This document shows, piece by piece, positions 52,111 through 60,706 of a DNA stretch of 64,000 nt. The notes beneath the pieces are model-generated. The model was not told the origin of the DNA. It saw nothing but the letters and a program-made list of their open reading frames with translations, and did not search any database. A program made the position numbers and the translations under genes. The DNA comes from Actinoallomurus liliacearum (GTDB lineage Bacteria > Actinomycetota > Actinomycetes > Streptosporangiales > Streptosporangiaceae), in the NCBI RefSeq assembly GCF_039542035.1, contig NZ_BAABHJ010000040.1, forward strand, positions 124,001 to 188,000, read 5' to 3'. The stretch's first letter is position 1. Each line of letters begins with the position of its first letter.

Positions 52111-53040
52111 GTGACCGACGAGTCCGTCGTTCAAATCGACGGCCCGTGGCGGCACCGGTCGGTGAGCGCGGGCGGTACGCGCTTCCACGTCGTCGAGATC
52201 GGCGAGGGGCCGCTCGTCCTGCTGCTCCACGGATTCCCGCAGTTCTGGTGGTCGTGGCATCGCCAGCTCGTGTCGCTGGCCGAGGCCGGGTTCCGGGCGG
52301 CGGCCGTCGACCTGCGCGGGTACGGCGGCAGTGACAAACCACCACGCGGGTACGACCTGATCACGCTGGCCCGGGACGCCGCCGGCCTGATCCGGGCGCT
52401 CGGCGAGGCGAACGCGACCGTCGTCGGGCACGACTGGGGCGGCCTGCTCGCCTGGACGATGGGCGTCTACCAGCCGCGTGTCGTGCAACGGCTGGTCGCG
52501 GTATCGGCGCCGCACCCCCTGCGCATCCGTACCGCGATGGCGACGGACCTGCGCGGCCAGGCCTGGGCGGCCCGGCACACCTTCGGCTTCCAGTTGCCGA
52601 TGGGACCGGAGCGGCTGCTCGTACGGGACGACGCCGCCCAGGTGGGCCGGGTGCTGCACGCCTGGTCGGCGCCGGGCTGGCCCGACTCCGGCAGCGAGCG
52701 GCTGTACCGCTCGGCCTTCCAGATCCCCGGCGTCGCGCACTGCGCGCTGGAGTACCACCGCTGGGCGGTGCGGTCGATGCTGCGCCCGGACGGACTGCGG
52801 TACGCCCGGCGGATGCGCACCCCCATCCGCGTCCCCACCCTTCAGCTGCACGGCTCGCTGGACGGCTACGTGCTGCCCCGCAGCGCGCAGGGGTCGGGCC
52901 GGTTCGTCGACGCGCCGTACCGGTGGCGGCTGATCGACGGCGTCGGGCACTTCCCGCAGGAGGAACGCCCGGGGGCCTTCGACGCCGAGCTCCTCTCCTG
53001 GCTCGCGGAACCCCACCCGGACCGCCGCCGCCCCGACTGA
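52111..53040 (+). CDS. Alpha/beta hydrolase, epoxide-hydrolase-like (EphE type)
   Basis: A 309-residue hydrolase. Oxyanion region LHGFPQFWWSWHRQ, nucleophile elbow VVGHDWGG (Asp), acid region DGYVLP, and catalytic His in GVGHFPQE. It matches epoxide hydrolases of the ephE position in M. tuberculosis (Rv3670). GTG 52111 after GAAGGGGGG. The lid (about 145-225) is helical with AARHTFGFQLPM. Probably detoxifies epoxides; substrate unproven. Confidence 0.9.
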   Translation: MTDESVVQIDGPWRHRSVSAGGTRFHVVEIGEGPLVLLLHGFPQFWWSWHRQLVSLAEAGFRAAAVDLRGYGGSDKPPRGYDLITLARDAAGLIRALGEANATVVGHDWGGLLAWTMGVYQPRVVQRLVAVSAPHPLRIRTAMATDLRGQAWAARHTFGFQLPMGPERLLVRDDAAQVGRVLHAWSAPGWPDSGSERLYRSAFQIPGVAHCALEYHRWAVRSMLRPDGLRYARRMRTPIRVPTLQLHGSLDGYVLPRSAQGSGRFVDAPYRWRLIDGVGHFPQEERPGAFDAELLSWLAEPHPDRRRPD

Positions 53041-53066
53041 GGCCGTCCGGAGCGGACAATAGGACC

Positions 53067-53570
53067 ATGCGCGATCGAGATGAGGTGGGGCGGGCACGCA
53101 ACGCACGGCCCCGTGACGCGTACGGTCGGCCGCTGCCGCATGGGGCGGTCGGGGAGGAGCGCGTCCCGGACGACTACGCGGCCGAGCCCGCCGAGGCCCT
53201 GGCCGAGGCGCAGCGGCTGCTCGACGCGGACCGGCCCTTCCACGCCCACGAGGTGCTGGAGGCCGCCTGGAAGGCCGCGCCGGAGGCCGAGCGCGCCCTG
53301 TGGCAGGGGCTGGCCCAGCTGGCGGTCGGATTCACCCACGTACGGCGCGGAAACGCGCGAGGGGCCTGCACGCTGCTGCGCCGCGCCGCCGACCGCATCG
53401 CGCCGTACACGGACACCGCCGTGCCGCACGGGAGTGCCGCCGCGCCGCACGGGATCGCGGTGGCCGACCTCGCGGGTACGGCGCGCGAGCTGGCCGACCG
53501 CATCGAGCGCGATGGCCTGGCGGCGGTCACGGACGCGGACCTGGCTCCCCGCCTCGCCCAGCCGATTTAG
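53067..53570 (+). CDS. DUF309 protein
   Basis: A 167-residue helical protein with the DUF309 core RPFHAHEVLEAAWKAAP.ERALWQGLAQL and VGFTHVRRGN. The two-helix core with a His/Glu pair suggests a metal site; function unknown. ATG 53067 has AGGA right upstream. The C-terminal third contains two His-Gly repeats (AVPHGSAAAPHGIA). It follows the ephE-like gene by 26 bp. Confidence 0.85.
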   Translation: MRDRDEVGRARNARPRDAYGRPLPHGAVGEERVPDDYAAEPAEALAEAQRLLDADRPFHAHEVLEAAWKAAPEAERALWQGLAQLAVGFTHVRRGNARGACTLLRRAADRIAPYTDTAVPHGSAAAPHGIAVADLAGTARELADRIERDGLAAVTDADLAPRLAQPI

Positions 53571-53735
53571 GACGTGTTCGGTGGATCACGTGCTGGTCGA
53601 TCTGTGGGGGCGTACCGGATGCTCGGGAAAGGCCCCACCCGTGGTGCCGATATGCGGGTTCTGCCCCGGTCCTGGACCGTGGTCGTCGAGCATTCGGGTA
53701 CACCGTGGGCGGCGGACCGGAGCCGTCCCGGCTAC

Positions 53736-54932
53736 CTAGTCCGAGCAGGACTGCGTCGAGACGCTGCCGCTCGCGTTGATGCCCGCCTCGGCGTCCGGCG
53801 CGACCTCGTGGGCGGTGAGGGCGTACCCGGTCTCCTTGTTGTCCAGGGCGGCGGCGAAGACGACGCCGTACACCCTGCCGGACGGGGACAGCAGCGGGCC
53901 GCCGGAGTTGCCCTGCTCGACCAGTGCGCGGATGGCGTAGATCTCGCGGGTGACCTGGCCGGAGTGGTAGATGTCGGGGCCCTTGGCCTTCTGCTTGGCA
54001 CGGATCCGGGCCGCGCGGGGGGTGAACGGCTGGTTCTTCGGGAAGCCGGCGACCACGGCGTCGTCGCGGCTCTGGGCGCCCTCGTCGAATTTCAGGGACG
54101 GCAGGTTCAGCCCCGGCACGTCGAGGACGGCGATGTCCCGCTTGTCGTCGTACAGCACGACCTTCGCGTGGTAGTTGCCGTCCTTCTCCGTGTAGACGGT
54201 CGGGCCGGAGTCCACACCCGCGACGACGTGCGCGTTGGTCATGACGCGGCCGGGCGCGTACACGAAGCCGGTGCCCTCGATCCTGCGCTGGCAGCTGTGC
54301 GCCGTGCCCATGATCTTGACGATGCTCTTGCGGGCGGCCAGCAGCTGCGGGGTGTTGAGGATCTTGGTGTCGGGCGGCGGCACCTCGGCGATGGGCTCAC
54401 CCCCGAGACCGCCGAACACCTGCGGGAACTCCGTCTTGGACACGAAGCCGCGGAAGGAGGAGAACCAGGTGTTCGCCTGCTGCGGCATGAACGTGTCGAC
54501 GCCGTGCAGCACCTGGGAGCTCTTGACCTGGGTGCGCAGCCAGACGATCGGCGAGGTCACCAGGGCGCTGCCGATGAACCACGCGACGACGAGCAGCGCG
54601 ACGCTGCTGACGCAGGCGCCGCCGACGGCGTCGACGCTCCGGGCCGACTCCCAGGTCACGCGGCTGCGCAGCGCGGACCCGACGGAGGAGGCGATGAGCT
54701 GCCCGAGCGTCGCGGCCAGGAAGGCGATGACCACGGCGAGCAGCGCCTGCTGCGCCGCTCCGTCGACGACCGCCTTGACCAGAGGTGGGGCGATCAGCAT
54801 GCCGAGGACGACGCCGCCGACGAAGCCGACGAAGCTGAGGACGCCCACGATGAAGCCCTGTCGGTACCCCGAGATGGCAAAGAGCACGACGAGCACCAGC
54901 AGGATGAGATCAAGAACGTGATCGCCCAGCAC
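53736..54932 (-). CDS. marP: MarP-like periplasmic serine protease
   Basis: A 398-residue protein. Four N-terminal transmembrane helices (about 5-160, colicin-V-production-like) followed by a trypsin-like domain. The catalytic triad is His235 (TNAHVVAG), Asp266 (RDIAVLD) and Ser343 (GNSGGPL). Cys214 and Cys396 could form the disulfide reported for M. tuberculosis MarP (Rv3671c). MarP is required for acid survival there. GTG 54932. In this window it sits downstream of the nudix gene on the same strand, with an 81-bp gap. Confidence 0.95.
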   Translation of the reverse strand: MLGDHVLDLILLVLVVLFAISGYRQGFIVGVLSFVGFVGGVVLGMLIAPPLVKAVVDGAAQQALLAVVIAFLAATLGQLIASSVGSALRSRVTWESARSVDAVGGACVSSVALLVVAWFIGSALVTSPIVWLRTQVKSSQVLHGVDTFMPQQANTWFSSFRGFVSKTEFPQVFGGLGGEPIAEVPPPDTKILNTPQLLAARKSIVKIMGTAHSCQRRIEGTGFVYAPGRVMTNAHVVAGVDSGPTVYTEKDGNYHAKVVLYDDKRDIAVLDVPGLNLPSLKFDEGAQSRDDAVVAGFPKNQPFTPRAARIRAKQKAKGPDIYHSGQVTREIYAIRALVEQGNSGGPLLSPSGRVYGVVFAAALDNKETGYALTAHEVAPDAEAGINASGSVSTQSCSD

Positions 54933-55013
54933 CGGTCAACCGTATAGCGCATTCGGCCCCGAGGACGTCCCCTCCCTGGACCAGATCGGCCGCGGAGACG
55001 TACGAACCGGGGA

Positions 55014-55721
55014 CTACTCGCGCCGCCCGAGGTCGATGACCTCGGCGGGGAGGTCCTCGACCCGCGTGGTGTCCCAGGGACGATCCCAGCCGCCCGCCTC
55101 GAGCACCGCGTGCAGGATTCCGGCGGTGAACCCCCACACGAGCATCCCCCGGACGCGGAACGCCGGGCCGAGGTGCCCGGAGGGCCCGCGGATGCGCAGT
55201 CGGTTGGCCGGGTCCGTCAGCTCGGACAGGGGGACCCGCGCGACCGAGGCCACCTCGCGAGGGTCGGCCGGGCCCACGGCGGACGGCTCCCGCCACCAGG
55301 CGACGACCGGGGTGACGCGGTACCCGCTGTGCGCGACGTACATCTCCGGCATGGTCGCCAGGACGGCCACGCCGGAGGAGTCCACCCCGGTCTCCTCGGT
55401 CGCCTCGCGCAGGGCCGCCCCGACCGGCCCGTCGTCCCCGGGGTCGACGCCGCCGCCGGGGAACGCCGGCTGCCCGGCGTGCTTGCGCAGCGTGTCCGCG
55501 CGCTGGAGGAGCAGGAGGTCCGGGCCGTCGGGCCCCTCACCGAACAGGATGAGCACCGCGGCGGCGCGGGCGCCGTTCGCGGGCGGACGAAAGAGCGCGG
55601 GGACCTGCATCCGGGGTGCCTTGGCCGCGAACCCGCGCAACCACTCCGGGCAGTCCGTCCCAGGGTCGACCGACATCATTGAAGGTTCAACCGGCTCGGG
55701 CGCTTGATCCTTCCCCGTCAC
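55014..55721 (-). CDS. Nudix hydrolase, CoA pyrophosphatase-like
   Basis: A 235-residue nudix protein. Nudix box GGGVDPGDDGPVGAALREATEETGV, where the first Glu is Asp as in CoA pyrophosphatases. The UPF0035-like region LLLLQRADTLRKHAGQPAFPG is also present. It probably hydrolyses CoA or CoA-like pyrophosphates. GTG 55721 with AAGGA upstream; ATG 55679 is an alternative. Corresponds to Rv3672c in M. tuberculosis. The thioredoxin-like gene Rv3673c, usually between this and nth, is missing. Confidence 0.88.
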   Translation of the reverse strand: MTGKDQAPEPVEPSMMSVDPGTDCPEWLRGFAAKAPRMQVPALFRPPANGARAAAVLILFGEGPDGPDLLLLQRADTLRKHAGQPAFPGGGVDPGDDGPVGAALREATEETGVDSSGVAVLATMPEMYVAHSGYRVTPVVAWWREPSAVGPADPREVASVARVPLSELTDPANRLRIRGPSGHLGPAFRVRGMLVWGFTAGILHAVLEAGGWDRPWDTTRVEDLPAEVIDLGRRE

Positions 55722-55740
55722 GAGACCTGTTCCTTCCCGG

Positions 55741-56478
55741 TCACGAGAACGGACCGGGCTTCACCAGCTTGCGGGCGGTCTCCTCATCGGTCGGACCTTC
55801 GCCGTACGACGGGCAGAGCCGGGCGAGCGGGCAGGCCCCGCAGGCCGGGCGCCGCGCCTGGCAGATGCGCCGGCCATGCCAGATCAGCCGGTGCGACAGG
55901 ATCGTCCAGTCCTTGCGCGGGATCAGCTCCCCGACCTCGTACTCGATCTTCACCGGGTCGGTCTCGGTGGTCCAGCCGAACCGCCTGCTCAGCCGCCCGA
56001 AGTGCGTGTCGACCGTGATGCCCGGCACGTCGAAGGCGTTGCCGAGCACGACGTTGGCGGTCTTGCGCCCCACGCCGGGCAGCGTCACGAGCTCCTCGAG
56101 GGTGTGCGGCACCTCGCCGCCGAACCGGTCGCACAGCTCCTGGCCGAGCTTCAGCAGGCTGTTGGTCTTGGCCCGGAAGAAGCCCGTCGACTGGATGATC
56201 TTTTCCACCTCTTCCCGGTCGGCCGCCGCGAGGTCAGCGGCGGTCGGGAATCGGGCGAAGAGGGTCGGGGTGACCATGTTGACTCGCTTGTCCGTCGTCT
56301 GCGCGGACAAGATCGTCGCAACCAGGAGCTGGAACGGATCGACGAAATCAAGCTCACAGTGCGCATCCGGGTACACTTCCGCGAGCTCTCGATTGATCCG
56401 GCGAGCCCGGCGTACGAGGGCGAGACGCGACTCCGGTTTGCGTGGCACGAACGCAAGGGTAACGGGGGGGTCGACCAA
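55741..56478 (-). CDS. nth: Endonuclease III (Nth)
   Basis: A 245-residue DNA glycosylase/AP lyase for oxidised pyrimidines. HhH motif LPGVGRKTANVVLG with catalytic Lys, Asp in ITVDTH, and the C-terminal CQARRPACGACPLARLC four-Cys 4Fe-4S cluster. The TTG start at 56478 is supported by AGGATGA at 6 nt; GTG 56448 is the alternative. The 5-prime end overlaps no gene; crp is divergent 54 bp away. Nineteen bp separate it from the nudix gene. Confidence 0.95.
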   Translation of the reverse strand: MVDPPVTLAFVPRKPESRLALVRRARRINRELAEVYPDAHCELDFVDPFQLLVATILSAQTTDKRVNMVTPTLFARFPTAADLAAADREEVEKIIQSTGFFRAKTNSLLKLGQELCDRFGGEVPHTLEELVTLPGVGRKTANVVLGNAFDVPGITVDTHFGRLSRRFGWTTETDPVKIEYEVGELIPRKDWTILSHRLIWHGRRICQARRPACGACPLARLCPSYGEGPTDEETARKLVKPGPFS

Positions 56479-56532
56479 AACTCATCCTGCGATGTGCGTC
56501 ACACTGTGGTGGTACGTCAGCAAGGAGGAAAC

Positions 56533-57219
56533 GTGAACGACCGCGACGTGGAGGTTCTGGGACGGGCCCCACTGTTCGAAGCACTCGACGAGGAAGGGGC
56601 GAAGGCGCTTCGCGCCATCGTGTCAGAGGTCCACCTCTCACGCGGTCAGACGCTGTTCTCCGAGGACCAGGAGGGCGACCGGCTCTACGTCGTCCTCGAT
56701 GGCAAGATCAAGCTCACCCGGACGGCACCCGACGGCCGGGAGAACCTTCTGAGCGTGCTCGGCCCCAGCGAGATGTTCGGCGAGCTGTCCCTGTTCGACC
56801 CCAGGCCGCGTACGGCCAGCGCCATCGCCGTGACCGAGTCGCGGCTGGCCGGGGTGGGCCACAACGACCTGTGGCCGTTCCTCAAGGTCCACCCCGAGAT
56901 AAGCATTCACCTGCTCCGCGCACTCGCCCAGCGTCTGCGCCGGACCAACGAGAACATGGCCGACCTCGTCTTCACGGACGTGCCCGGCCGGGTCGCCAAG
57001 GCCCTGCTCGACCTCGCGGAGCGGTTCGGCCAGCCGAGCGAGAGCGGTCTGCACGTCCACCACGACCTGACGCAGGAGGAGCTCGCCCAGCTCGTCGGCG
57101 CGTCCCGGGAGACGGTGAACAAGGCCCTCGCCGACTTCGCCCAGCGTGGCTGGCTGCGCATCGAGGCCCGCGCCGTACAGGTCCTCGACATCGACCGCCT
57201 CCGCAAGCGCTCGCGCTGA
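56533..57219 (+). CDS. crp: Crp/Fnr-family transcription factor (Crp)
   Basis: A 228-residue cAMP-receptor protein. The cyclic-nucleotide-binding domain (about 10-130) has FGELSLFDPRPRTASAIA with the Arg and Ser contacts to cAMP. The helix-turn-helix (about 170-225) has LTQEELAQLVGASRETVNKAL. Close to M. tuberculosis Rv3676 in context. GTG 56533 after AAGGAGGAAAC. The stop lies in a 30-bp repeat that extends into the next gene end. Divergent from nth. Confidence 0.95.
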   Translation: MNDRDVEVLGRAPLFEALDEEGAKALRAIVSEVHLSRGQTLFSEDQEGDRLYVVLDGKIKLTRTAPDGRENLLSVLGPSEMFGELSLFDPRPRTASAIAVTESRLAGVGHNDLWPFLKVHPEISIHLLRALAQRLRRTNENMADLVFTDVPGRVAKALLDLAERFGQPSESGLHVHHDLTQEELAQLVGASRETVNKALADFAQRGWLRIEARAVQVLDIDRLRKRSR

Positions 57220-57273
57220 GCGGGTCCTGGCCGAGCGGGTTTCCGTTGAGCGGGTTCTGGCCGAGCGGGTCCC
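57214..57273 (+). repeat. Two 30-bp repeats over the crp stop
   Basis: The unit CGCTGAGCGGGTCCTGGCCG... at 57214 recurs at 57244, 30 bp on, and each contains two GAGCGGGT words. The crp TGA lies inside the first unit. They end against the convergent metallo-beta-lactamase stop (57275). Confidence 0.75.
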
Positions 57274-57274
57274 G

Positions 57275-58054
57275 TCAGATGACGCCGCGCTCGGCCAGGT
57301 AGTCGAGCTGGGCCTGGACGGCCCACTCGGCGGCCGGCCACAGCGACCGGTCGACGTCGGCGTAGACCCGCTCCACGACGTCCCGGGCCGTCCGCGCGCC
57401 GGCCGCGACTGCGGCCTCGACCTGCTGGAGGCGTTCGCGCCGGTGGGCGAGGTAGTGGTCGAGCGCGCCGACGGGGTCGTCGAGCCGGGGGCCGTGGCCC
57501 GGCAGGATCACGCTCGTCCCCTCGGCCATCGCCCGCAGCCGGTCCAGTGAGGCGAGGTAGTCCCCGAGCCGGTCCACCACCGTGGTGCCGTAGCCGAGCA
57601 CCGTGTCACCGGTGAGCACGGCCCGGTCACCCGGCAGCCAGAAGCACAGCGAGTCGTGGGTGTGGCCCGGGGTCTCCATGACCCGCAGCTCCAGGCCGTC
57701 CAACTCCACCACGTCGCCCTCCCCCAGGCCCTCCTCGCCCAGCCGCAGGGCCGGGTCGAGCGCCCGGATGGGGACGGGGTGGGAGTTCCCGGCGGCGAAC
57801 TCGGCGAACCGCCGCGCGCCCTCGGCGTGGTCCGGATGGCCGTGCGTGAGGAGCACGAGGGCCACGCGTCCCGCCTGGGCGGCGACCCGGCGCAGGTGCT
57901 CCTCGTGCTCCGGCCCCGGATCGACGACGATCGACCGCTCGGCGCCCGGCTCGCGGAGCACCCAGGTGTTCGTACCGTCCAGGGTCATCGGCGAGGGGTT
58001 CGGCGCCAGCACGCACCGGGCCCGCTCGGTGCCCATACCGTCGATGCCGCTCAC
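57275..58054 (-). CDS. Metallo-beta-lactamase-fold hydrolase
   Basis: A 259-residue enzyme. Zinc ligands HGHPDH, His in TPGHTHDSL, Asp in LTGDTVLG, and His in LPGHGP. The C-terminal part (about 190-255) is helical, as in the LACTB2-like RNA/thiol-ester hydrolases. Corresponds to Rv3677c. The GTG start overlaps the stop of the upstream nudix gene (GTGA). Substrate unproven. Confidence 0.9.
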   Translation of the reverse strand: MSGIDGMGTERARCVLAPNPSPMTLDGTNTWVLREPGAERSIVVDPGPEHEEHLRRVAAQAGRVALVLLTHGHPDHAEGARRFAEFAAGNSHPVPIRALDPALRLGEEGLGEGDVVELDGLELRVMETPGHTHDSLCFWLPGDRAVLTGDTVLGYGTTVVDRLGDYLASLDRLRAMAEGTSVILPGHGPRLDDPVGALDHYLAHRRERLQQVEAAVAAGARTARDVVERVYADVDRSLWPAAEWAVQAQLDYLAERGVI

Positions 58055-58965
58055 GGCCGGGCTCCGGGAACGTGGCCGTCGAGTTCCGGCGGCAGGACGA
58101 GGTAGACGCCGTCACCGGTCACGCGCGTCTCGGGCAGCCGGGGCCGTACGTCCCGCTCGGCGGCGAGGACCGCGGCGACCGAGTCGTACGCCGTCAGCTC
58201 GGTGAGCGTGACCATGGTCGGCGGCAGCAGCGCCATCTCGCCGCGCCGGGCGGCCTCGACCGCCTCCTGCGGGCGTACCCACGTCACCCGGTCGGACTCG
58301 GTGCTGACGTCGCGGGTGCGCTGGCCGGCGGGCAGCGCCGCGACGAAGAACCTGGTGTCGTAGCGGCGTTCCTCGATGACGGGCGTGATCCAGTGCGCCC
58401 AGGGGCGCAGCAGGTCGCCGCGCAGGACGAGGCCGCGCTTGTCGAGCAGCGCGGCGAGGGACAGCGAACGGTCCAGCAGCGCCTGCCGGTCCGCCTCCCA
58501 GTCGTCGCCGCTGATGTCCCCCGCGATCAGGTCCGCCGTGGGTCCCGCGAGGAGCACGCCCGACTCCTCGAACGTCTCACGGACGGCCGCGCACACCAGC
58601 TCACGGGCGAGGGTCTCCCCGGCGCCGAACGCCGCGCCCCACTCCTCCGGCGACGGCCCGGCCCAGCCCACCGTACGGTCGCCGTCCCGCGCGTCCACCG
58701 AACCGCCGGGGAAGACGTACGCGCCCGGCGCGAATGGCATCGACGACACCCGGCGCAGCATGTACACCTCGATGCCGCCGCTCGGGGCGTCGCGGAGCAG
58801 GACGACCGTGGAGGCGTCCCGTGGCGCGGCCGGCTCCGCCCGGCCCTCCTCGATGTCGCGGGCGCGCTGGGCGAATTGGTCCGGCAGCCGAAGGCCGGAA
58901 ACGTCCGTCAACGGGGCCTCCTCGTTCACGGGGGGGTCGGGACGCCGGCCGGCGGGTGCCGGCAC
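58051..58965 (-). CDS. Nudix hydrolase, NUDT19-like (split nudix box)
   Basis: A 304-residue nudix protein. The box is split by an insertion of about 30 residues: VFPGGSVDARD and later CAAVRETFEESGVLL. This is characteristic of the NUDT19/Rv3040c-like branch. Its position beside the metallo-beta-lactamase and RidA genes is conserved in actinomycetes. GTG 58965, or GTG 58929 (13 residues shorter). Confidence 0.85.
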   Translation of the reverse strand: MPAPAGRRPDPPVNEEAPLTDVSGLRLPDQFAQRARDIEEGRAEPAAPRDASTVVLLRDAPSGGIEVYMLRRVSSMPFAPGAYVFPGGSVDARDGDRTVGWAGPSPEEWGAAFGAGETLARELVCAAVRETFEESGVLLAGPTADLIAGDISGDDWEADRQALLDRSLSLAALLDKRGLVLRGDLLRPWAHWITPVIEERRYDTRFFVAALPAGQRTRDVSTESDRVTWVRPQEAVEAARRGEMALLPPTMVTLTELTAYDSVAAVLAAERDVRPRLPETRVTGDGVYLVLPPELDGHVPGARP

Positions 58966-58995
58966 GGCGTCCCGTAAGGCTCTGTCCGCCGAACG

Positions 58996-59457
58996 TTATT
59001 CGACTTCGGCGATCAGTTCGACCTCGACGGGCGCGTCCTTCGGCAGCACCGCGACGCCCACCGCGCTGCGGGCGTGCCGGCCCGCGTCGCCGAACACCTC
59101 GCCGAGCAGGTCGCTCGCCCCGTTGATCACCTGCGGCTGGCCGTAGAAATCCGGCGCGCTGGCCACGAAGCCGACGACCTTGACGATGCGCCGCACCCGC
59201 GACAGCTCCCCGACCTCGGCCTTCAGGGCGGCGATCGCGTTGAGCGCGGCCGTACGGGCCAGCCCGGCGGCCTCCTCCTCGGTGACCTCCGCGCCGACCT
59301 TGCCGGTCGCGAGCAGCTTGCCGTCGGCGATCGGCAGCTGGCCCGACGTGTAGACGAGGTTCCCGGACCGGGCGGTCGGGACGTACGACGCCAGCGGCGC
59401 GACGACGTCCGGCAGCTCCAGGCCGAGCTCGCGGACCCTCTCCTCCGGGGTGCTCAC
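58996..59457 (-). CDS. ridA: RidA-like enamine/imine deaminase
   Basis: A 153-residue YjgF/YER057c/UK114 family protein. It hydrolyses reactive enamines formed by PLP enzymes. Conserved SGNLVYTSGQLP and a trimer-forming strand. The usual catalytic Arg of RidA (near residue 105) is not evident in the expected form, so it may belong to a Rid2-7 subgroup. The GTG start, with GGGAGAAGCA, overlaps the DUF4177 stop. Confidence 0.85.
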   Translation of the reverse strand: MSTPEERVRELGLELPDVVAPLASYVPTARSGNLVYTSGQLPIADGKLLATGKVGAEVTEEEAAGLARTAALNAIAALKAEVGELSRVRRIVKVVGFVASAPDFYGQPQVINGASDLLGEVFGDAGRHARSAVGVAVLPKDAPVEVELIAEVE

Positions 59458-59609
59458 TGCTTCTCCCGCTTGAGGTAGGCCACGAGGTTCTCGGGGTTCG
59501 GGCCGGGGATGACGGTGACGAGCTCCCACCCGTCCTCGCCCCAGTTATCCAGGATCTGCTTCGTCGCGTGCACGAGCAGTGGAACGGTCGCGTACTCCCA
59601 CTTCTTCAT
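59454..59609 (-). CDS. DUF4177 small protein
   Basis: A 51-residue protein beginning MKKWEYATVPLLVHATKQ and ending LKREKQ. The KWEY start and the GWELVTVIPGPN turn are the DUF4177 signature. Small, cytosolic and of unknown function, in the same place in the M. tuberculosis order. It overlaps ridA by 4 bp (GTGA). The upstream ribosome-binding site is weak. Confidence 0.8.
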   Translation of the reverse strand: MKKWEYATVPLLVHATKQILDNWGEDGWELVTVIPGPNPENLVAYLKREKQ

Positions 59610-59621
59610 GGGGGAACGCTA

Positions 59622-60590
59622 CTACCGCTGGGTGGGCGGCTCCTCGTGGCGTGCGGCGATGCCGGGCTGCTCCTTCGCCTCCAGTCCGGGCACAGGCGGT
59701 ACCTCCTTGACGGAGTCGATCGACGCCGGCTCACCGGCCTCGGCCAGCTCCTCCTCGGCCTTGGCGAGGCGCTCGGCGAGGTCGGTCCGGGGCGTGCCCT
59801 CACGCGGTGTCTGGTCCCCGCCGGCGGCGCGGTCGAAGAAGCGCAGCAGCTCCACGGGGAACGGCATGACGAGCGTGCTGTTCTTCTCGGCGGCGACCTC
59901 CACCACCGTCTGCAGCAGCCGGAGCTGGAGGGAGGCGGGGTCCTGCGCCATGACCTCGGCCGCGGCCGCCAGTCGCTTGGACGCCTGGAACTCACCGTCG
60001 GCGGTGATGATGCGGGCCCGGCGCTCCCGCTCCGCCTCGGCCTGGCGCGCCATCGACCGCTTCATGCCCTCCGGCAGCGAGACGTCTTTGATCTCCACCC
60101 GCTCGATCTTGACGCCCCAGGGCGCCTCGGTCATGCCGTCCATGATCTGGCGGAGCTCGGCGTTGATCGACTCGCGGTCGGACAGCAGCTGCTGCATGTC
60201 CGCGCGGCCGATGACCGAACGCAGCGACGTCTGCGCCACCTGCGAGATGGCCCAGTTGTAGTTCTGCACGTTGACGATCGCCTTCACCGGGTCGATCACC
60301 CGGAAGTAGACGACCGCGTCGACGCGGACGCTGACGTTGTCCTGGGTGATGCCCTCCTGCGCGGGCACGCCCATCGCCACCGTCTGCATGTTGACCTTCG
60401 TCATCCGGTCGATCACGGGGAAGATCAGCGTCAGGCCCGGCGGCCGGAAGTGCGACTGCACCTGGCCGAGGCGGAAGACCACGCCGCGTTCGACCTGCTG
60501 AACGACCTTGATCGACGACAGGATGATCAGCAGGATCACGAAGCCGATGACGCCTAGGAGCACGAATGCCGCTTCAGCCACGGCGCTCAC
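59622..60590 (-). CDS. SPFH/Band 7 slipin-like membrane protein (second)
   Basis: A 322-residue slipin. N-terminal transmembrane helix (about 5-28, AFVLLGVIGFVILLIIL), then the SPFH domain (VVQQVERGVVFRLGQV; NYNWAISQVAQTSLRSVIG; EIKDVSLPEGMKRSMARQAEAERERRARI). The tail (about 240 onward) is acidic and disordered. Start uncertain: GTG 60590, ATG 60614 or GTG 60623 are in frame and the hydrophobic helix favours the shortest. No NfeD gene adjoins it, unlike the slipin at 9933. Confidence 0.88.
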   Translation of the reverse strand: MSAVAEAAFVLLGVIGFVILLIILSSIKVVQQVERGVVFRLGQVQSHFRPPGLTLIFPVIDRMTKVNMQTVAMGVPAQEGITQDNVSVRVDAVVYFRVIDPVKAIVNVQNYNWAISQVAQTSLRSVIGRADMQQLLSDRESINAELRQIMDGMTEAPWGVKIERVEIKDVSLPEGMKRSMARQAEAERERRARIITADGEFQASKRLAAAAEVMAQDPASLQLRLLQTVVEVAAEKNSTLVMPFPVELLRFFDRAAGGDQTPREGTPRTDLAERLAKAEEELAEAGEPASIDSVKEVPPVPGLEAKEQPGIAARHEEPPTQR

Positions 60591-60667
60591 CTTTCTGACG
60601 GCCGATTCCCTCATGTCCGACACTAGTCGTCGGATCCCCTGAGGTGGCAGACGTCACCTTGCGGGGG

Positions 60668-60706
60668 TTGCGAACGCGTCGCCGGACGGACGATAACCTC
60701 ACAAGA
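60668..60706 (+). promoter_or_regulatory. Candidate promoter for leaderless get3-1 mRNA
   Basis: TAACCT (60694-60699) lies 7 nt before GTG 60707, with TTGCGA about 20 bp further upstream. A TANNNT 7-8 nt upstream of a G/ATG is the usual actinobacterial leaderless start. Same spacing recurs before ponA2 (63594). Confidence 0.5.
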
